Notes: generated by a model not told the origin, from the letters alone. DNA of 64,000 bases from Boesenbergia rotunda (GCA_024364735.1 JAGFNQ010005259.1:310001-374000); one strand, 5' to 3'; counted from the stretch's first letter, positions 22,060 through 34,871 are shown. Numbers and translations: made by a program.

Positions 22060-24129
22060 TCCTATGTGTTTTCAATATGGGACTATGTTTGCAATTTTGC
22101 AATCCCAACATAACGTTGTTTTTAACACAGTATTGTTGATTTTCGAAAATCAAACGTTATGTTTCTCAAAATTTAAGTCGGCAATATATTGTTGATGGTT
22201 TTTTAAATTAGCAAAACTGTGTTACTAATTTTCAAAAATCAACAATACAACACTGATTTTCGAAAATCAGTAACACAGTGTTGTTGACTTAAACTTAAGA
22301 AATCATAATTTTTTATAGGGATTAAACCATGGGATGCACAATATATTAAATCGAAAATCATTCAGAGATCTTAAATTTGATATATTGTGTGCCTTGTGAT
22401 TCAATACGAGTTAAAAGTTATGTCTCTCAAAGTTCAATTCAACATGTTGTTGCCGATTTTATATTGCTGAAAAATCAGCAACACAATATATTGTGTTGTT
22501 GATTTTCAAAAGACCATACTTTTCACTAGAAATAAACCATGAGATACACAATATATCAAATCGAAGTTCATTCAGATATCTTCGATTTGATATATTGTCT
22601 GTCTATTGATTCAATCTCACTCAAAAGTTATGATTTTTCAAATTTTAAGTTAGTAACAATGTTGTTACTGGTCTCTCGAAGATCAACAACACATTGTAGT
22701 AGCTACGAATAGGGGTGAGCAAAAATTCGGTTAAACCGAATTAACCGAACCAAATTAACTGAATTTTGAAATTCGGTTCGGTTAATTCGGTTTTCGATTT
22801 TTTTTTTATAATTCGGTTCGGTTTTTCGGTTAAATCGGTTCGGTTTCGGTTTTGAGTTTTGTAATTCGGTTAAACCGAATAAACCGAATAAACCGATTAA
22901 AAATATTAATTTAATTATTTTTATTTAAAAATATAATTAATTAAATAAAATCTGGTTATTTTAATTAAAAATTCGAATTAAATTTAAAATTTCGGGTAAT
23001 TCGGTTAATTCGGTCGAAAACCGAATTAACCGAAATTTTTTCGGTTCGGTTTTCTCGGTTTTTATCGAGAAATTCGGTCGGTTCGGTTTTTTTGAAAAAA
23101 ATCGGTTTATTCGGTTTTCGGTTTATTCGGTTCGGTTCGGTTCGGTTTTAACCGAATACTCACCCCTAGCTACGAAGTCGTAGCTGCTAACTACAAGTTA
23201 TAACTTTTTATTCGAATTGAACAATATGACGCATAATATATCAAATTGAAGCTCATTTACAGATCTTTAAATGAGTTTCGATTAAATATATTATGTGTCT
23301 TGTAATTCAATCAGAATAAAAAGTTATAATTAACATCTCGAAATTATAACTTGTAGCTATAGCAACTACGATTTTGTAGATGCTATAAATCTTGCTAATC
23401 TTCGAAAGGCTGACAACAATATTGTTGTTGATTTAAACTTTGAGAGATCATAACTTTGATTGAGATTGAATAATAAGATGCATAATATATCAAATTGTAG
23501 ATCTTTGAATGAGCTTCAATTTGATATATTGTGTGTCACGCAGTTTAATCTCAATCAAAGGTTATGATCTTTTGAAGATTAATAATAAAATAAACAATAC
23601 AATATATTGTATTGTTGATTTTACCACTAATCTTCAAAAGATCATAACTTTTGATTGAGATTAAACTATGTAACGCATAATATATCAAATTGAAACTCAT
23701 GATTCAATTTCATTCAAAAGCTATGGTCTCTTAAATTTTAAATCAGCAACAACATTGTTGTTAGTCTTTGTGTTGAAAAAATAGGTCATAATTTTTTAAT
23801 CGAGTTGAAAAAGATCATTCCTCTCAATATAGTGTATCGTGATGATGTTTGACAGCATGGGTGTAATTAAGAGATCGAGCCGAGCATATAAGACTTTATT
23901 TGGAGTGAATAAGACATCTCTAGATCTATCAACCAATTTTGAAACAAAATTGGCTAATGATTACTGGTCTACAGAAGACTGAGTTGCTAGTCTTCAAAAG
24001 ATCAGTAACACGTTATAACAACTATGAAATCTTAGCTGCTATAACTATAAGTTATAACTTTGAAAAGTCGTAACTTTTGATTCGGGTGAAACTACGATAC
24101 ACACAATATATCAAATCAAAGTTTGCTCA
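22060..24129. repeat. Array of hairpin modules, period near 220 bp
   Basis: At least five modules carry an imperfect inverted repeat built on AATATATCAAATYGAAG and its complement. Clear ones lie at 22335-22393, 22552-22603, 23230-23305 and 23478-23541, with partial ones near 23670 and 24105. Between hairpins the phrase AACAACAATATTGTTG-like text and its complement also recur. When the 459-bp MITE at 22710-23168 and its 8-bp duplication are removed, the spacing is about 190-250 bp. No protein is encoded. A further related fragment lies near 34355-34480. Confidence 0.65.
22710..23168. mobile_element. hAT-type MITE, 459 bp
   Basis: The ends are TAGGGGTGAG and CTCACCCCTA, a 10-bp inverted terminal repeat. 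The element is flanked by a perfect 8-bp target duplication, GCTACGAA, at 22702-22709 and 23169-23176. An 8-bp duplication with this terminus is diagnostic of the hAT superfamily. The interior is almost wholly made of CGGTTCGGTT-type words and their complements. It encodes nothing, so it depends on a transposase elsewhere. Confidence 0.9.
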
Positions 24130-24657
24130 TGTAGGTTGAGATTAAGGTTGCTAGAAGGGGGTGAATAGCCTTACAATCAAAGTCAGAAAATATTTTTGCT
24201 TTTGCTTAGCAAGGATTAACAAATTATTTAAACAAATTAAGCAAACATAAACAACATAAGAGAAAGAGGCTCAGTATTTACTTGATTGCAACCGAGAAGG
24301 TTGCTAATCCAAGGCGATTGAAAACTCTACTAAAATCTCTTTCATTGAATGCGGGGAAGCCTCTTACAGACTTTAAAAAGTTCAAAAAAAAGTAAGGAAA
24401 TTGAATACTAGTTGTTGTACTTTACTCCTAGCTTCAGGGTGTTATTTATATCCCTCTGGAGAAAGTTGCCATTATGCTGATGCAGCTTGAAGGCGCCTCT
24501 AATGTGATCCAGAACACCTCAGTTAGATAAAATTTTATTTATGCAATAACTGTAGATTGAAGGTTACTGTTCATTAGAGGCCCCAGTTTCAACTTAGGGC
24601 ACCTCAGTTCATAGCTAGGGTGCCTCAATTAATATTGAGGGGACCTATAGTACTACA
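24130..24657 (-). mobile_element. LTR fragment, same family as the right-edge LTR
   Basis: In minus orientation this resembles the LTR that starts at 63263: both begin TGTAGG on the plus strand, followed by GGGGGTGAATAGCC-like text, then TTGCAACCRAG.AGGTTG. A TATA box (GGATATAAATAAC, near 24443-24454) is followed upstream by several AGGCGCCTC-like words (24490-24650). It is cut at 24657 by the copia LTR. The rest of this LTR was not found beyond that copia element. Confidence 0.65.
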
Positions 24658-26479
24658 TGTTAGGATGTATACTAAAAGTCTTGCCTTTTCTGTATGAACA
24701 TTTACATTTTGAAAGAAAATCACAACATCACTGTTATATGTTTATATTAGTATGTGCATACTGTCTGATACTTTGCATTGTAGATAACATGGTGTGTGGT
24801 GACACACAGATGATCATGTTATCAGTCCCTTGCAGAGTATAAGTAGAGGCTCACAACCGAGATGGAGTTGGACAAACCATCGGGATAGTTGTAGTGTAAT
24901 TAGGTGTGATTTATCTTGACCATAGAATTACACTAGTGCACTTTGTGTGCATTGAGCAGGACTAACATAGAGGTGATCCAATTTATACTAACTTTATACT
25001 TGGATCAGACCTCAGTTTATTATGGAGTACATGCTCTAAATCCAGATATAATAACGGGCACATGTACTTAGTATTTATTTCTTTGATTTACCAATGAGCG
25101 AGATTTATTCTGTTAAATCGATAGGCCCAGTAAGTTGGAAAATAATATTATTTACATGGTGTGCCATTGATTATAGATGGAATCTGCGTCCTGGTGAGTC
25201 GGGATGATGATACCCCCTTGGTGAGCTCATAAGGTTCATCATGTTAAATCCTGCAGGTGGACTTGGTTCAACATGATGATAAGGATGAGTGATACTAATC
25301 AAGGAGTTAGAGGTTGATTAATTAAAATTGTCAGTAATTTAAATTAATCAACGGGCATTCGATATCTTAAACACGGGAAGAAATTGTACTCATAATAGGT
25401 GCAGTCTATATGAAAATATGGGGGGTTGGTGAGGTAGTTCAATGGAAAACCTTTAGTGGAATGGTTCTTCATTAATGGATTGGGTTTGGATCCATTAGCA
25501 GGCCAAGACCCAACTCTTCCTCATGGTCCCTATTGTAGCCCTATAAATACCCCATGGTATCATGAAACTAAGGCATCCAATTAATCATCCACCCTAAATA
25601 TCTCCTCTCTTCCTCTCTCTTCCTTCTCTCTCCTAAGTCACGGCGGCAAGAGGAAGAAGCTTCACCTTCTTCATCTTTTCTTCTCCTCTTCTCAACCACT
25701 CGGTGGCCGGCTATTACTAGACAAAGGGGGAGTTGTTCTCTCCCTTTTGTGGTGTGCGGCGAGGGGAAGGAGAAGGCTGGCAGCCGATGCAAGGAGGAGG
25801 CGGCCGCTTGGCTTGGAGGTGCTCGGCCGCGGGCAAGGGAGAGGGAGAGGAAGCTTGTCTTCCTTGTGTGCTTGGTGTCGCGTGATAGGAAGAGGTAGAG
25901 GAGGTTGGAGAGGGTGGTTGTGAGGGAGAAGAGCACTTCTCTTCTTCTCCTTCACCTTCTTCTTCCTTGGAAGGCCGGCGGCAAACCCTAGCTCGAGGGT
26001 TTTGGTTGGCGCGTGAAGAAGCGGTTGATTGGAAGGCCTTGGTGATTCCGATTCTTAGTACATTGTCGCTCACACGACGTCCAAGAGGGGAGGGTCATAC
26101 GATAGAAGATCGCGAGGTAACGGGAAGGTATAATCTCTTCCTTGGTTCTTTGATTCTATCATTTTATGTGGATTTAATTAATTATCATGTTCTTGATTAT
26201 TTGATAATTATTGTTGATAATTAATTATATTGGACCCCGATAATAAACACAAAAACTGACAATCCGCTTGTCGTCTTTTCCGCGACCAATTGGTAGGCGA
26301 GTTACAAGGCTTGAACTTTGAGTTTGACTAAGTTGTAACTCGAGCCAATTAGTACGATGATGAGACGATCGTTTGGGAGATAGGTCTCCATTCGGATTAA
26401 TTTTTTAATCCATGGACATGGAGAGGTCTCTCATGTACAACTCGGTGTTCGCTTAGGAAACCCGCCAAGCTATCCAACA
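24658..26479 (+). mobile_element. 5' LTR of the copia element
   Basis: 1822 bp, from TGTTAGGATGTATA to TATCCAACA, with a TATA box (TATAAATA, 25542-25549). It is followed by a leader rich in CT with GC-rich patches (25580-25990). Small ORFs on both strands in the leader are chance. The leader ends just before the primer-binding site. Confidence 0.85.
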
Positions 26480-26481
26480 AC

Positions 26482-26493
26482 TGGTATCAGAGC
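26482..26493 (+). other. Primer-binding site of the copia element
   Basis: TGGTATCAGAGC, two bases after the LTR end, is the standard Ty1/copia site complementary to the 3' end of initiator methionine tRNA. Between it and gag (26494-27540) lies untranslated leader with no gene. Confidence 0.9.
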
Positions 26494-27540
26494 AGAGGTT
26501 TCCGGTTTTGTGTGTTTAGGATTCGGTTACTTTTGCGCATTATTATGTATTTTATTTTTGCCGGATAATAGTAGGATGTGCGTAGGCTAACTCTTTGTTG
26601 CAGGCATGAGATTCCAACTATTATGACTTAAATAATGTGTATGTAATTGGTTGTGCATAGTTGTAATTTATTTGAATCCTCGGGGTTGATGAGGCTAAAT
26701 AGGTATTTAATTTTTGTAATTAAATACGACACATGTTTAGCCGAGCTTTTTATTTACTTTCGATCTAGATTTTATATGCATTCCTTTGTGGAGTATAGGA
26801 TCGATGAATGTAAATAAGTAACTTATCATCTCGGCTCGGAAATCCCTCCAATGGTGGCTTGCGCATGGTGTAGGGAGGAGCGGACGAGGTGATGACACGA
26901 CTGGAGGTGCATTGGAGACCAAAGCCATGATAGTTGGAAAAATTTAGAATTTTTTTGTTTATTGTTTTGGTTTATGTGCTTATCGTGTGTGTGCATGAAA
27001 ATTCCTCATTATAAATAACTAAGTGGGAGAGGGACCCTAAGGGTCCCGCGACCTTTATTACTAATTTGACAAGTGATGCGAACAAGCCTGCGTGTCGGCT
27101 CTGAGTGCCTTCCTTCCCATCGGATGGGCTTGTTCTGCGAATCATTAGGTTAGACATGATTATAGAAAGTTATTGAAGAGCGTGTGATTTTCCCCATCGG
27201 ACGACACATAATCGGAAATAATTTTCTTTGTATCGTGTAATGGTAAACACTTAGATACAAATAATAGTATCCTCCCCATTGGAGTCACTGCTATTATTTG
27301 TAGGGCCGAAGTGTACCAACTATTAATTTTATTTGTCAAAAAGTTAGGTTGACAAGATAATAAAATTAATGGATAAGACCTCCTCTTACAAATGTAGAAT
27401 TCGTATAAGTCCACACCATCATGGCATGCGAAATTCTCAGTATTTTGAGGTATTGGTTGATTTCAAATTTATTATTTTGAGGAATCAATATGTTTCGAAA
27501 TCTAAAGTTATGATTGTTGTGATTCTCAGGTATTTTCAAA

Positions 27541-28318
27541 ATGACCTTTAACCCACTAGCTGTCATACTTAAGGAAAACAAACTTACTGGCCCTAATTAC
27601 ATAGATTGCAAAAGAAACCTGGATATTATCCTAACTGCTGAGGAGTACAAATATGTACACTTTGAGGAATGTCCTGAAAAGCCTAGCGAGAATTTTAGTG
27701 AAGAGGAGAGGGAGTGTTATAACAAGTGGGTCAAGGCAGATGAGATGGCGCGGTGCTAAATTTTGGTCAAATGTATTGCAACATCAACATCAGGCCATGC
27801 CCACTGCTTATGACATGATGATAAACCTCAAGGAACTCTTCGGACACTAGAATCGGGCTGCTAGGCAGGATGCGATGAGGAACTTGATGATGACTACCAT
27901 GGTCGAGGGGACACCCGTGAGGAATCATGTCATTAAGATGATGGCTCATCTGAAAGAGATTGAGGTCCTTGGAGCAGAAATCGATGGGGAAACCTAGGTC
28001 GATATCATTCTCCAGTCTCTGCCTAGGAGTTTTGAGCAGTTCCGCCTGAACTACAATATGAACAAACGTACATATACGTTGGGGGAACTTCTGGCAGAAC
28101 TTCAGGCGGCAGAGGGGCTTTTTCGTAAGAGTTCTCAGGCCTTGGTTACTCAAAGGATTTCTACTTCTGTGCCGAAAGGCAAGAAGAAGAAGAAACAAGG
28201 TGGGGCCAAGAAGGCAGCAGGATCTCAGGCACCTCGGACTGGCGTGAAGAAGCTGAGTGGCAAGTGTTTCACGTGCAAGTAAACTGGACACTGGAAGGTG
28301 AACTGTCCCCGTCGTCAA
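27541..28318 (+). pseudogene. Gag of the copia element
   Basis: Starts MTFNPLAVILKENKLTGPNY, the usual copia gag opening, and continues through KWVKADEMARC, AYDMMINLKELFG and RKSSQALVTQRIS in shifting frames. It ends with a zinc knuckle, CFTCK-stop-TGHWKVNC, whose CX2CX4HX4C spacing is kept although a stop codon falls in it. Frameshifts occur near 27755 and stops near 27848 and 27998. Gag would form the virus-like particle; this copy cannot. Confidence 0.85.
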
Positions 28319-28349
28319 AACAAAGGTATATCTTTTTCTTTTGTCATTG

Positions 28350-31300
28350 AAACATGCTTAGCGGTGTTACCGGTACCTGGTGTGTAGATACAAAAGCCAC
28401 TGATCATGTCTACAATTCCTTATAGGGGTTCCAGGAAACTCGACGACTAGCTGAAGGAGAGATTACTGTCTACATGGGAAATGCTACGGAGGAGGCGGCT
28501 ATTGCATTGGGAGACGTTTATTTGTCTTTTGAGAGAAATAAAATTTTGGTTTTAAAAGATTGCCTTTATGTACCTTCTTTTAGAAAGAACCTTGTTTCGA
28601 TTTCTAAAATAATAAAGGATGGATATTTAATTGCTTTTAATTACCATGTTGTTATAAAAAGAAATAGCGAGATTATCTGCTCAAGTAAATTGGTTGGCAA
28701 TTTATATACTTTAGAACCAAAAACTCCCACGATGCAAATAGAAGCTAATAACTCATCATTTAACCAAAATAAGAGAAAGAAACCTTCTAAGATGAACCAA
28801 ACATATCTTTGGCATCTAAGGGTTGGTCATATTAACCTTAGTAGGATTCAAAGGTTGATAGCTGATGGGCCCTTAGGTTCATTAGTTGTGGAAGACTTCC
28901 TAACCTGTGAATCTTGCTTGGAAGGTAAGATGACCAAGAGGTCCTTCAAGGCCAAGGGGTATATGACCAAAGATGTGTTGGAACTGGTTCATTCTGATTT
29001 GTGTGGTTCTATGTCTATCCAGGCTAGAGGTGACTTTGAATATTTCATCTCTTTTATAGATGATTATTCAAGGTATGAGTACATTTACCTGATGCGTCAT
29101 AAGTCTGAATGCTTTGATAAGTTCAAAGAATTCAAGGCTGATGTGGAAAAACATCGAGGTAAAAGTATCAAGACATTATGATCAGATCGTGGTGGCATGT
29201 ACCTCTTGGGAGAGTTTAGCACTTACTTATCAGAGGCTGGGATTCAATCCCAATTGCCTGCATCCGGTACGCCCCAACATAACAGTGTAGCAGAGAGAAG
29301 GAATATGACTCTTATAGATATGGTTAGGTCAATGATGAGCTACTCCGAGTTACCGGATTCGTTCTGGGGATATGTTCTGGAAACGACAGCGTACATACTG
29401 AACTTGGTACCATCTAAGTCAGTACCCTCTACTCCCACAGAATTGTGGATTGAGCGAAAGTCTAGTGTAGGACATATTCGAATTTGGGATAGTCTAGCAC
29501 ATGTGCTGAAGGGAGATACTGATTAGTTAGAATCTCGTATAGAAGTGCGCTTGTTCATATGCTATCCTAGAGGGACGAAAGGTGGTCTGTTCTATAGTCC
29601 TAAGGATCAGAAGGTAATCGTTAGCACGAATGCTAGATTCTTAGAGGAAGACTATGCGATTAACTACAAGCCCATGAGTAGACTTGTTTTTGAGGAATTA
29701 AGAGGAGACGTTTCGACCTTAGTACCAATTGTACAAGAGAATATACCACAAGTCACTGCACCGCGTGTCTCAGAGGATACACAGACGGTACCTCATCGTA
29801 GTGGGAGGGTTGTTAGACAACCTGAAAGATTCATGTTCTTGGGAGAGTCCTCGGACTTGGTCCCTGGCGAACATGAACCGGATCCCTGGATCTATGACGA
29901 GGCACTCCAAGATAAAGATGCAGATTCTTGGCAAAGGGTAATGAATTCTGAGATAGAATCTATGGATTCTAATCATGTGTGGGAGCTAGTAGAACTAACC
30001 AATGATGTAAAAGCCATTGGATGCAAGTGGATCTACAAGAGAATGAGAGGATCAAACGGGACGGTTGAAACCTTCAAAGCTAAGCTTGTTACGAAAGGGT
30101 ATACTCTGAAAGAGGGTATCGATTATGAGGAGATCTTTTCGCTGGTAGTCATACTTAAGTCTATCCGAATTCTCTTATCTATTGCCGCTCATATGGATTA
30201 TGAGGTATGACAGATGGGCGTCAAGATAACTTTCCTTAACGGAAGTCTTGAGGAGACCATCTATATGAAGCAACCAAAGGAATTCATTACGAAGGGCAAA
30301 GAGCATCTTGTGTACAAGCTTAATTGGTCCATTTATGGATTGAAGTAAGCTTCGCGATCTTGGAACATCCTCTTTGATGAGGTAATCCAGTCATATGGAT
30401 TTATTCGAAGTCCAGATGAGACATGTGTATATAAGAGATGTGATAGAAACGTAGTGATATTTCTTGTACTATACGTAGATGACATTTTGCTCATTGGCAA
30501 CAATGTCAAAGTGTTGTCAGACGTAAGGACATGATTGTCCAAACAGTTTGATATGAAGGACTTGGGAGAAGCAGGGCACATCCTTGGGATCAAGGTTATA
30601 AGGGATTGTTAGAAAAGGATGTTGTGCTTACCCAAGCTTCTACATAGACACTGTCCTAGCTCGTTTTAGCATGGAAAACTCCAAGAAAGGGTTTCTACCT
30701 TTCAGGCATGAAGTTCGTCTATCTAAGGAGGTGTGTCCTAAAACATCAAAGGAGATAGAGGAAATGAAGGCGGTTTCTTATACATCGGCTGTTGGAAGCC
30801 TCATGTATGCTATGCTATGTACGAGACCGGATATCTGCTTTGTCGTGGGCATGGTTAGCAGATATCAGAGTAACCCTAGACAGGGACATTGGACTGTGGT
30901 AAAACATATACTGAAGTACCTGAGAAGGACTAGATATTATATGCTGGTTTACCGGACAGACCAATTACTCCCTGTGGGTTATACGGATTCGGACTTCCAA
31001 TCGGATAGGGACAAAAGTAAGTCTATATCTGGGTTTGTGTTTACTTTAGGAGGTGGAGCCATAGTATGGAGGAGTGTTAAGCAGAAATACGTGGCGGACT
31101 CCACCATGGAAGCTGAGTATGTGGCAGCCTCAGAGGCAGCCAAGGAAGCTGTATGGCTCAGGAACTTTATAATGGACTTGGATGTGATTCTTGGTTTGCC
31201 CAGATCTATCACAATTTATTGTGATAACAGTGGTGCAGTTGCAAACTCGAAGGAACCACGAGCCCATAAGACGAGTAAACACATAGAGCGTAAGTATCAC

Positions 31301-31470
31301 CTGATACGAGAAATCATATAGCGAGGAGAAGTGGCTGTCGCCAAGATTGCATCGGAGGACAACCTGGCGGATCCTTTCACTAAGGCCCTTCCGACGAGAG
31401 CTTTTGATAGGCATGTGGAGGATAAGAGAGTTAGATGTATGACACTGGGAGGACAGCAGAGTCTTTGAGT
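28350..31470 (+). pseudogene. Pol of the copia element
   Basis: The protease tail and pre-integrase (ALGDVYLSF; LKDCLYVPSFRKNLVSISK) lead to the integrase zinc site (HLRVGHINLSRIQRL...CESCLEGK) and core (LVHSDLCGS; DDYSRY; SDRGG after a stop). Reverse transcriptase follows (WIYKRMRG; YGLK-stop; LYVDDILLIGNN, intact box). RNase H comes last (GYTDSDFQSDRDKSKSISGFVF; STMEAEYVAAS; CDNSGAVANSKEP; HKTSKHIERKYHLIRE). Stops fall near 29181, 29525, 30210, 30348, 30533, 30610, 30670 and 31321. It is non-functional. Confidence 0.9.
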
Positions 31471-31536
31471 ATAAGTGGGAGATTGTTAGGATGTATATTA
31501 AAAGCCTTGCCTTTTCTGTTTGAAAATTTGTTTTAA

Positions 31537-32469
31537 TGTTTGGGCAAAGAGTTTAAGTTAGATTTATCCATATATTTAATATATGTATTTGAGTGTGCAG
31601 GTTCTGTAGGATATACATATGACTCAGCTTGATGGCTTTGGATTTGGTGAAGGATGGAGAGGCATCTGAGAGACCATGGACAAGGTAGCAACGATGAGCT
31701 GAGGGAAACACACTTCGAGACATAAGTGAAGGATGACATATGGAGACAAGCCGTGGGCTTATATGTATCCGAGAAACGAGAGCTAAAGTTGAAGAATGCT
31801 TGAAGGCAACAGGTCAAGGCTGCAAGAAGAGTCACGTGAGTTGTGAGGGTCCGAGTGCGAGTGAAATTTACTCGGGAAGGGAAACTCTAAGTTTAGGGTT
31901 TGACCAGTCGACTGGTATGAGATCAGTTAACTGGTAGAGGTCTCAGAAAGACCAGTCGACTAATCTTCTGTGCAGTCGACTCGTGTCGGCTAGGAATTTG
32001 AACGTTGGGTTGTAACATTCGAATTCGGCTAGATCAGTCGACTGGTGTTGGAACCAGTCAACTGGTAACGGTTAGTTCAACCACGAGCTCTATTTAATGG
32101 AGCTCGGTTTGGCTAGCTAGGGTTGACGAAATTGGTCTTAGTTAAAGGTCAATTAGTAGTCTTGGTGCTCAGGTGTGCTTGCGAGGTTCTAGCGAGATTT
32201 CTCCACCCACAAGGAGAGACACGAGGTATCCAGAGGCTTTCTAGGGACTCATCCACTGACGGATCAGGATAGTCGACTTTACGGACTGTCGTGGAGTAGG
32301 AGTTTTATCTCTGAACCACATTAAAAGTTTGGTGTTAACGTTTGCTCTTTGTTAGTTTAGATTAATTGTATTTTCGCATTGCACAACTAACAAGTGTAGG
32401 AGAAAATCGAAGACAATAAGTGGGTGATTGGCTATTCACCCCCTCTAGCCATACGATCAAGTTCCAACA
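31537..32469 (+). mobile_element. LTR fragment with CAGTCGACTGG words
   Basis: It ends in TTCCAACA after TTCACCCCCTCTAGCC, the tail seen in the LTRs ending at 2831 and 59454. The start TGTTTGGGCAAAG is not a clean LTR end and no target duplication was found, so the left end is probably truncated at the junction with the copia 3' LTR. Near 31906-32070 the palindrome ACCAGTCGACTGGT and variants occur about six times. They lie upstream of a TATA-like CTATTTAATGG inside another palindrome (GAGCTC...GAGCTC, near 32086-32106). No coding sequence. Confidence 0.65.
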
Positions 32470-33277
32470 CTATCGACACTCAAAGTTTTTGGCTGTAGCT
32501 AAAGGTGAGTACATCTATCTTTTAACTTTTATATATTTATCCTTATATATGAATAAAAAGATAAATGAGATTATACATGTTTGTATAATTGTTTTCAAGA
32601 AGGGGATTAAAATGATATTATAAATAGCAAAATGGTTAAAATAATAAAATGGTTGAAGGGTAAATAATTGATATTATTTCCTATTCACATGTGTTCATAT
32701 GAGAATTAAGATGGGTAAGGATGTTTTAAAAAGTAAATGGACATTCTGAATTACTCTTCAGTTGATACATGTTTTTTAGATTTGCTTGATTTTCCATGCT
32801 CTTTGATATTTCATAGCGTTAATACTTATAGCTTTTTTTTTTTATCTAGGAACCATATAATGATAAATTAATAGACTTCATATGAAAAAATTTAACTTGA
32901 TTAATCATTCGATATGAAAAGAAAATAGTTATGATAAATGAATAAAATAGGAATGGAGATTACTAAAATGTTAAAACTATGAATCTAGATTTATACCAGA
33001 GTACTGGACCACTTACATGACATGTGGTAGCATGGTCGCTTGCAGTCCAAAGTACCCTGACCGCCTACATGTTGTAATAGTGCGATCGCCCGCGGCCAGC
33101 ATTTATTATGTCTTCCAGCGATGAGGGCTTGTAGCCCATATGTTAGATAACGTATGCAACAGTATTATACTCTGAGAAGGCTTTTAGCCTATATATGACA
33201 TTATATTATACTATGATGATATTGACTCTAGTTATTCTTTTTTAGTTGATTTATCAGCTTTAGACCATTCATATACA
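32470..33277. other. Intergenic DNA, no gene seen
   Basis: AT-rich, with one GC-richer patch (32990-33200) containing doubled phrases such as CCGCCTACATG and GGCTTGTAGCC/GGCTTTTAGCC. The patch resembles eroded gypsy LTR text, but no ends were found. Confidence 0.4.
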
Positions 33278-33285
33278 TACTGATA

Positions 33286-33709
33286 CAGTAGAAGTGTCAA
33301 TTTAGGTAGGCCGGGTTGATTTTTTTTAATTCCTAATCCGAACCCGACCTGAACCCGAAACTCCAAAACTCAAACTCAAACCCGACCAACCCAAACCCAA
33401 TCTGAATAACCAAAAAATACGGATTCAAAATGACTTTTTTTGATATTTTCCCTATAATTCTTCACTTTTATCTCAACACTCTATTATTATCACACTAACA
33501 TTGATATCAATATACATAAAAACATCTTAATTTTCAAAATAAAATTTGATTTAATCATAAAAACCCCACTAAATCTTAAATTCAGGTCAACTTGAACCCG
33601 GTCTGAAAATTGGCAACCTAAAACCTTCCAACCCAAACCCAAAAATTTCAAACTTGAACTTAATTTTTTTCAGGTCGGGTTATCAGGTCGGATTCATTGT
33701 TGACACCCT
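33286..33709. mobile_element. hAT-like non-autonomous element, 424 bp
   Basis: A perfect 8-bp duplication, TACTGATA, flanks it at 33278-33285 and 33710-33717. The ends carry GTGTCAA and TTGACAC a few bases in, matching a common hAT terminus although the outermost bases are imperfect. The interior is made of AACCCGA and AACCCAAACCC words and their complements. It is non-coding. Confidence 0.7.
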
Positions 33710-33717
33710 TACTGATA

Positions 33718-34560
33718 ATCACATAATTTATGAAATTTACTCATGATAATATTATACCATTGATGAATTATATATTAAAAAGTAAAACTTGAGAATTTAT
33801 CTTAATTGATAATAATATATGAAGATAAATTCTAATTTTAACAAACAAAGGTTAGGTCATCATAAATATGCAGTTATGTATACTATTTAGGAACTTAGAG
33901 AATGATTAAAAGTTGAACTAAGAGAATGTGATTTACTCTTCTTCTTTGACTTCTTAAACAAGATTAAATTTGTATACATCTTTCTTGATTATTCACTTAG
34001 TCATTTGCCTTACTGTCTACATTCTTTGGCTTCTAATTTTGTAGGCATAGGAATCCTTTTGATAGTATAGTTGGTTTCGGTCTTACATATAGTTGTTTAG
34101 AGATCTCGATGTGTTGATTCCTGTTTTATTTTATTTTTGTTTTATTGTATTTTTATGTTTTGTTCATATGTTGTATTATCTATATAGTTTTGTTATGAAG
34201 CATATAATATACACATTTTTTTGGTTATTCAATTTAGATGGTTCTTAGATTCTCCTTTATTATCTTCTCATTTAGTGGGGTACATCTCAGTGTGCGAAAA
34301 TTACAATCCCGAAATATTTTATAAACTTTAAGAGACTATAAATTTTGATCGATTTGATATATTATATGTCCCGTGATTCAACCATAATAAACCATCAATA
34401 ATAATATTATTATTGATTTTCAAAATCAACAACACTATAATTTTGATTTTTAAAATTCAATAAATGTTGATTTTCAAAATCAATACTACTATGTTACTGA
34501 GTCTGCAATGAGGAAAATGATTTTTTTTTTAGAGAGAAAAGACTTGAGAAAAAAATTAAG

Positions 34561-34600
<40 letters not shown>

Positions 34601-34871
34601 TATCAAATGAATAATGTAAAAAAGAAAAAGATAATATTATTTGGATTGGGAAAAATATATATTTATGTTGTTTGATTAATTGTTGCAAAGGAAGGGAATT
34701 TATTTTTCTCTTGTCATTATTGCAGGATTGAAAACCGTGACGGGCGATAGATACGAGATCAGAGAATATTTTTTTATTTTATAAAAATTACAAAATATAA
34801 TATTTTAAAATGTGAAAAAATAATATAAAAAAAATTCTGCACCACCCAACAACTATCGGTCATGCTCAGAG
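33718..34871. other. Intergenic DNA with an AT microsatellite
   Basis: Holds an (AT)n run at 34563-34595. Text near 34340-34490 is related to the hairpin array at 22060-24129 (TTGATATATTATATGTC, AATCAACAACAC). It should include the 3' untranslated region of the minus-strand receptor kinase. No gene seen. Confidence 0.5.

Larger units (their letters stand above)
24658..31530 (+). mobile_element. Ty1/copia retrotransposon, degenerate
   Basis: The order is 5' LTR (24658-26479), primer-binding site, gag, protease region, integrase, reverse transcriptase, RNase H and the start of the 3' LTR at 31484. Integrase before RT defines Ty1/copia. The polypurine-type AAGTGGGAGAT precedes the 3' LTR. That LTR keeps only about 46 bp matching the 5' LTR start (TGTTAGGATGTATA). 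At least eight in-frame stops or shifts break gag and pol, so the element is dead. Confidence 0.9.

Noticed and set aside
25568..26224. Pro/Ser-rich frames on both strands in the copia 5' LTR
   Set aside because: They lie in the LTR leader between the TATA box and the primer-binding site, with no family features.
34563..34595. (AT)n run as a matrix-attachment or origin signal
   Set aside because: It is a plain microsatellite with no other supporting motif.
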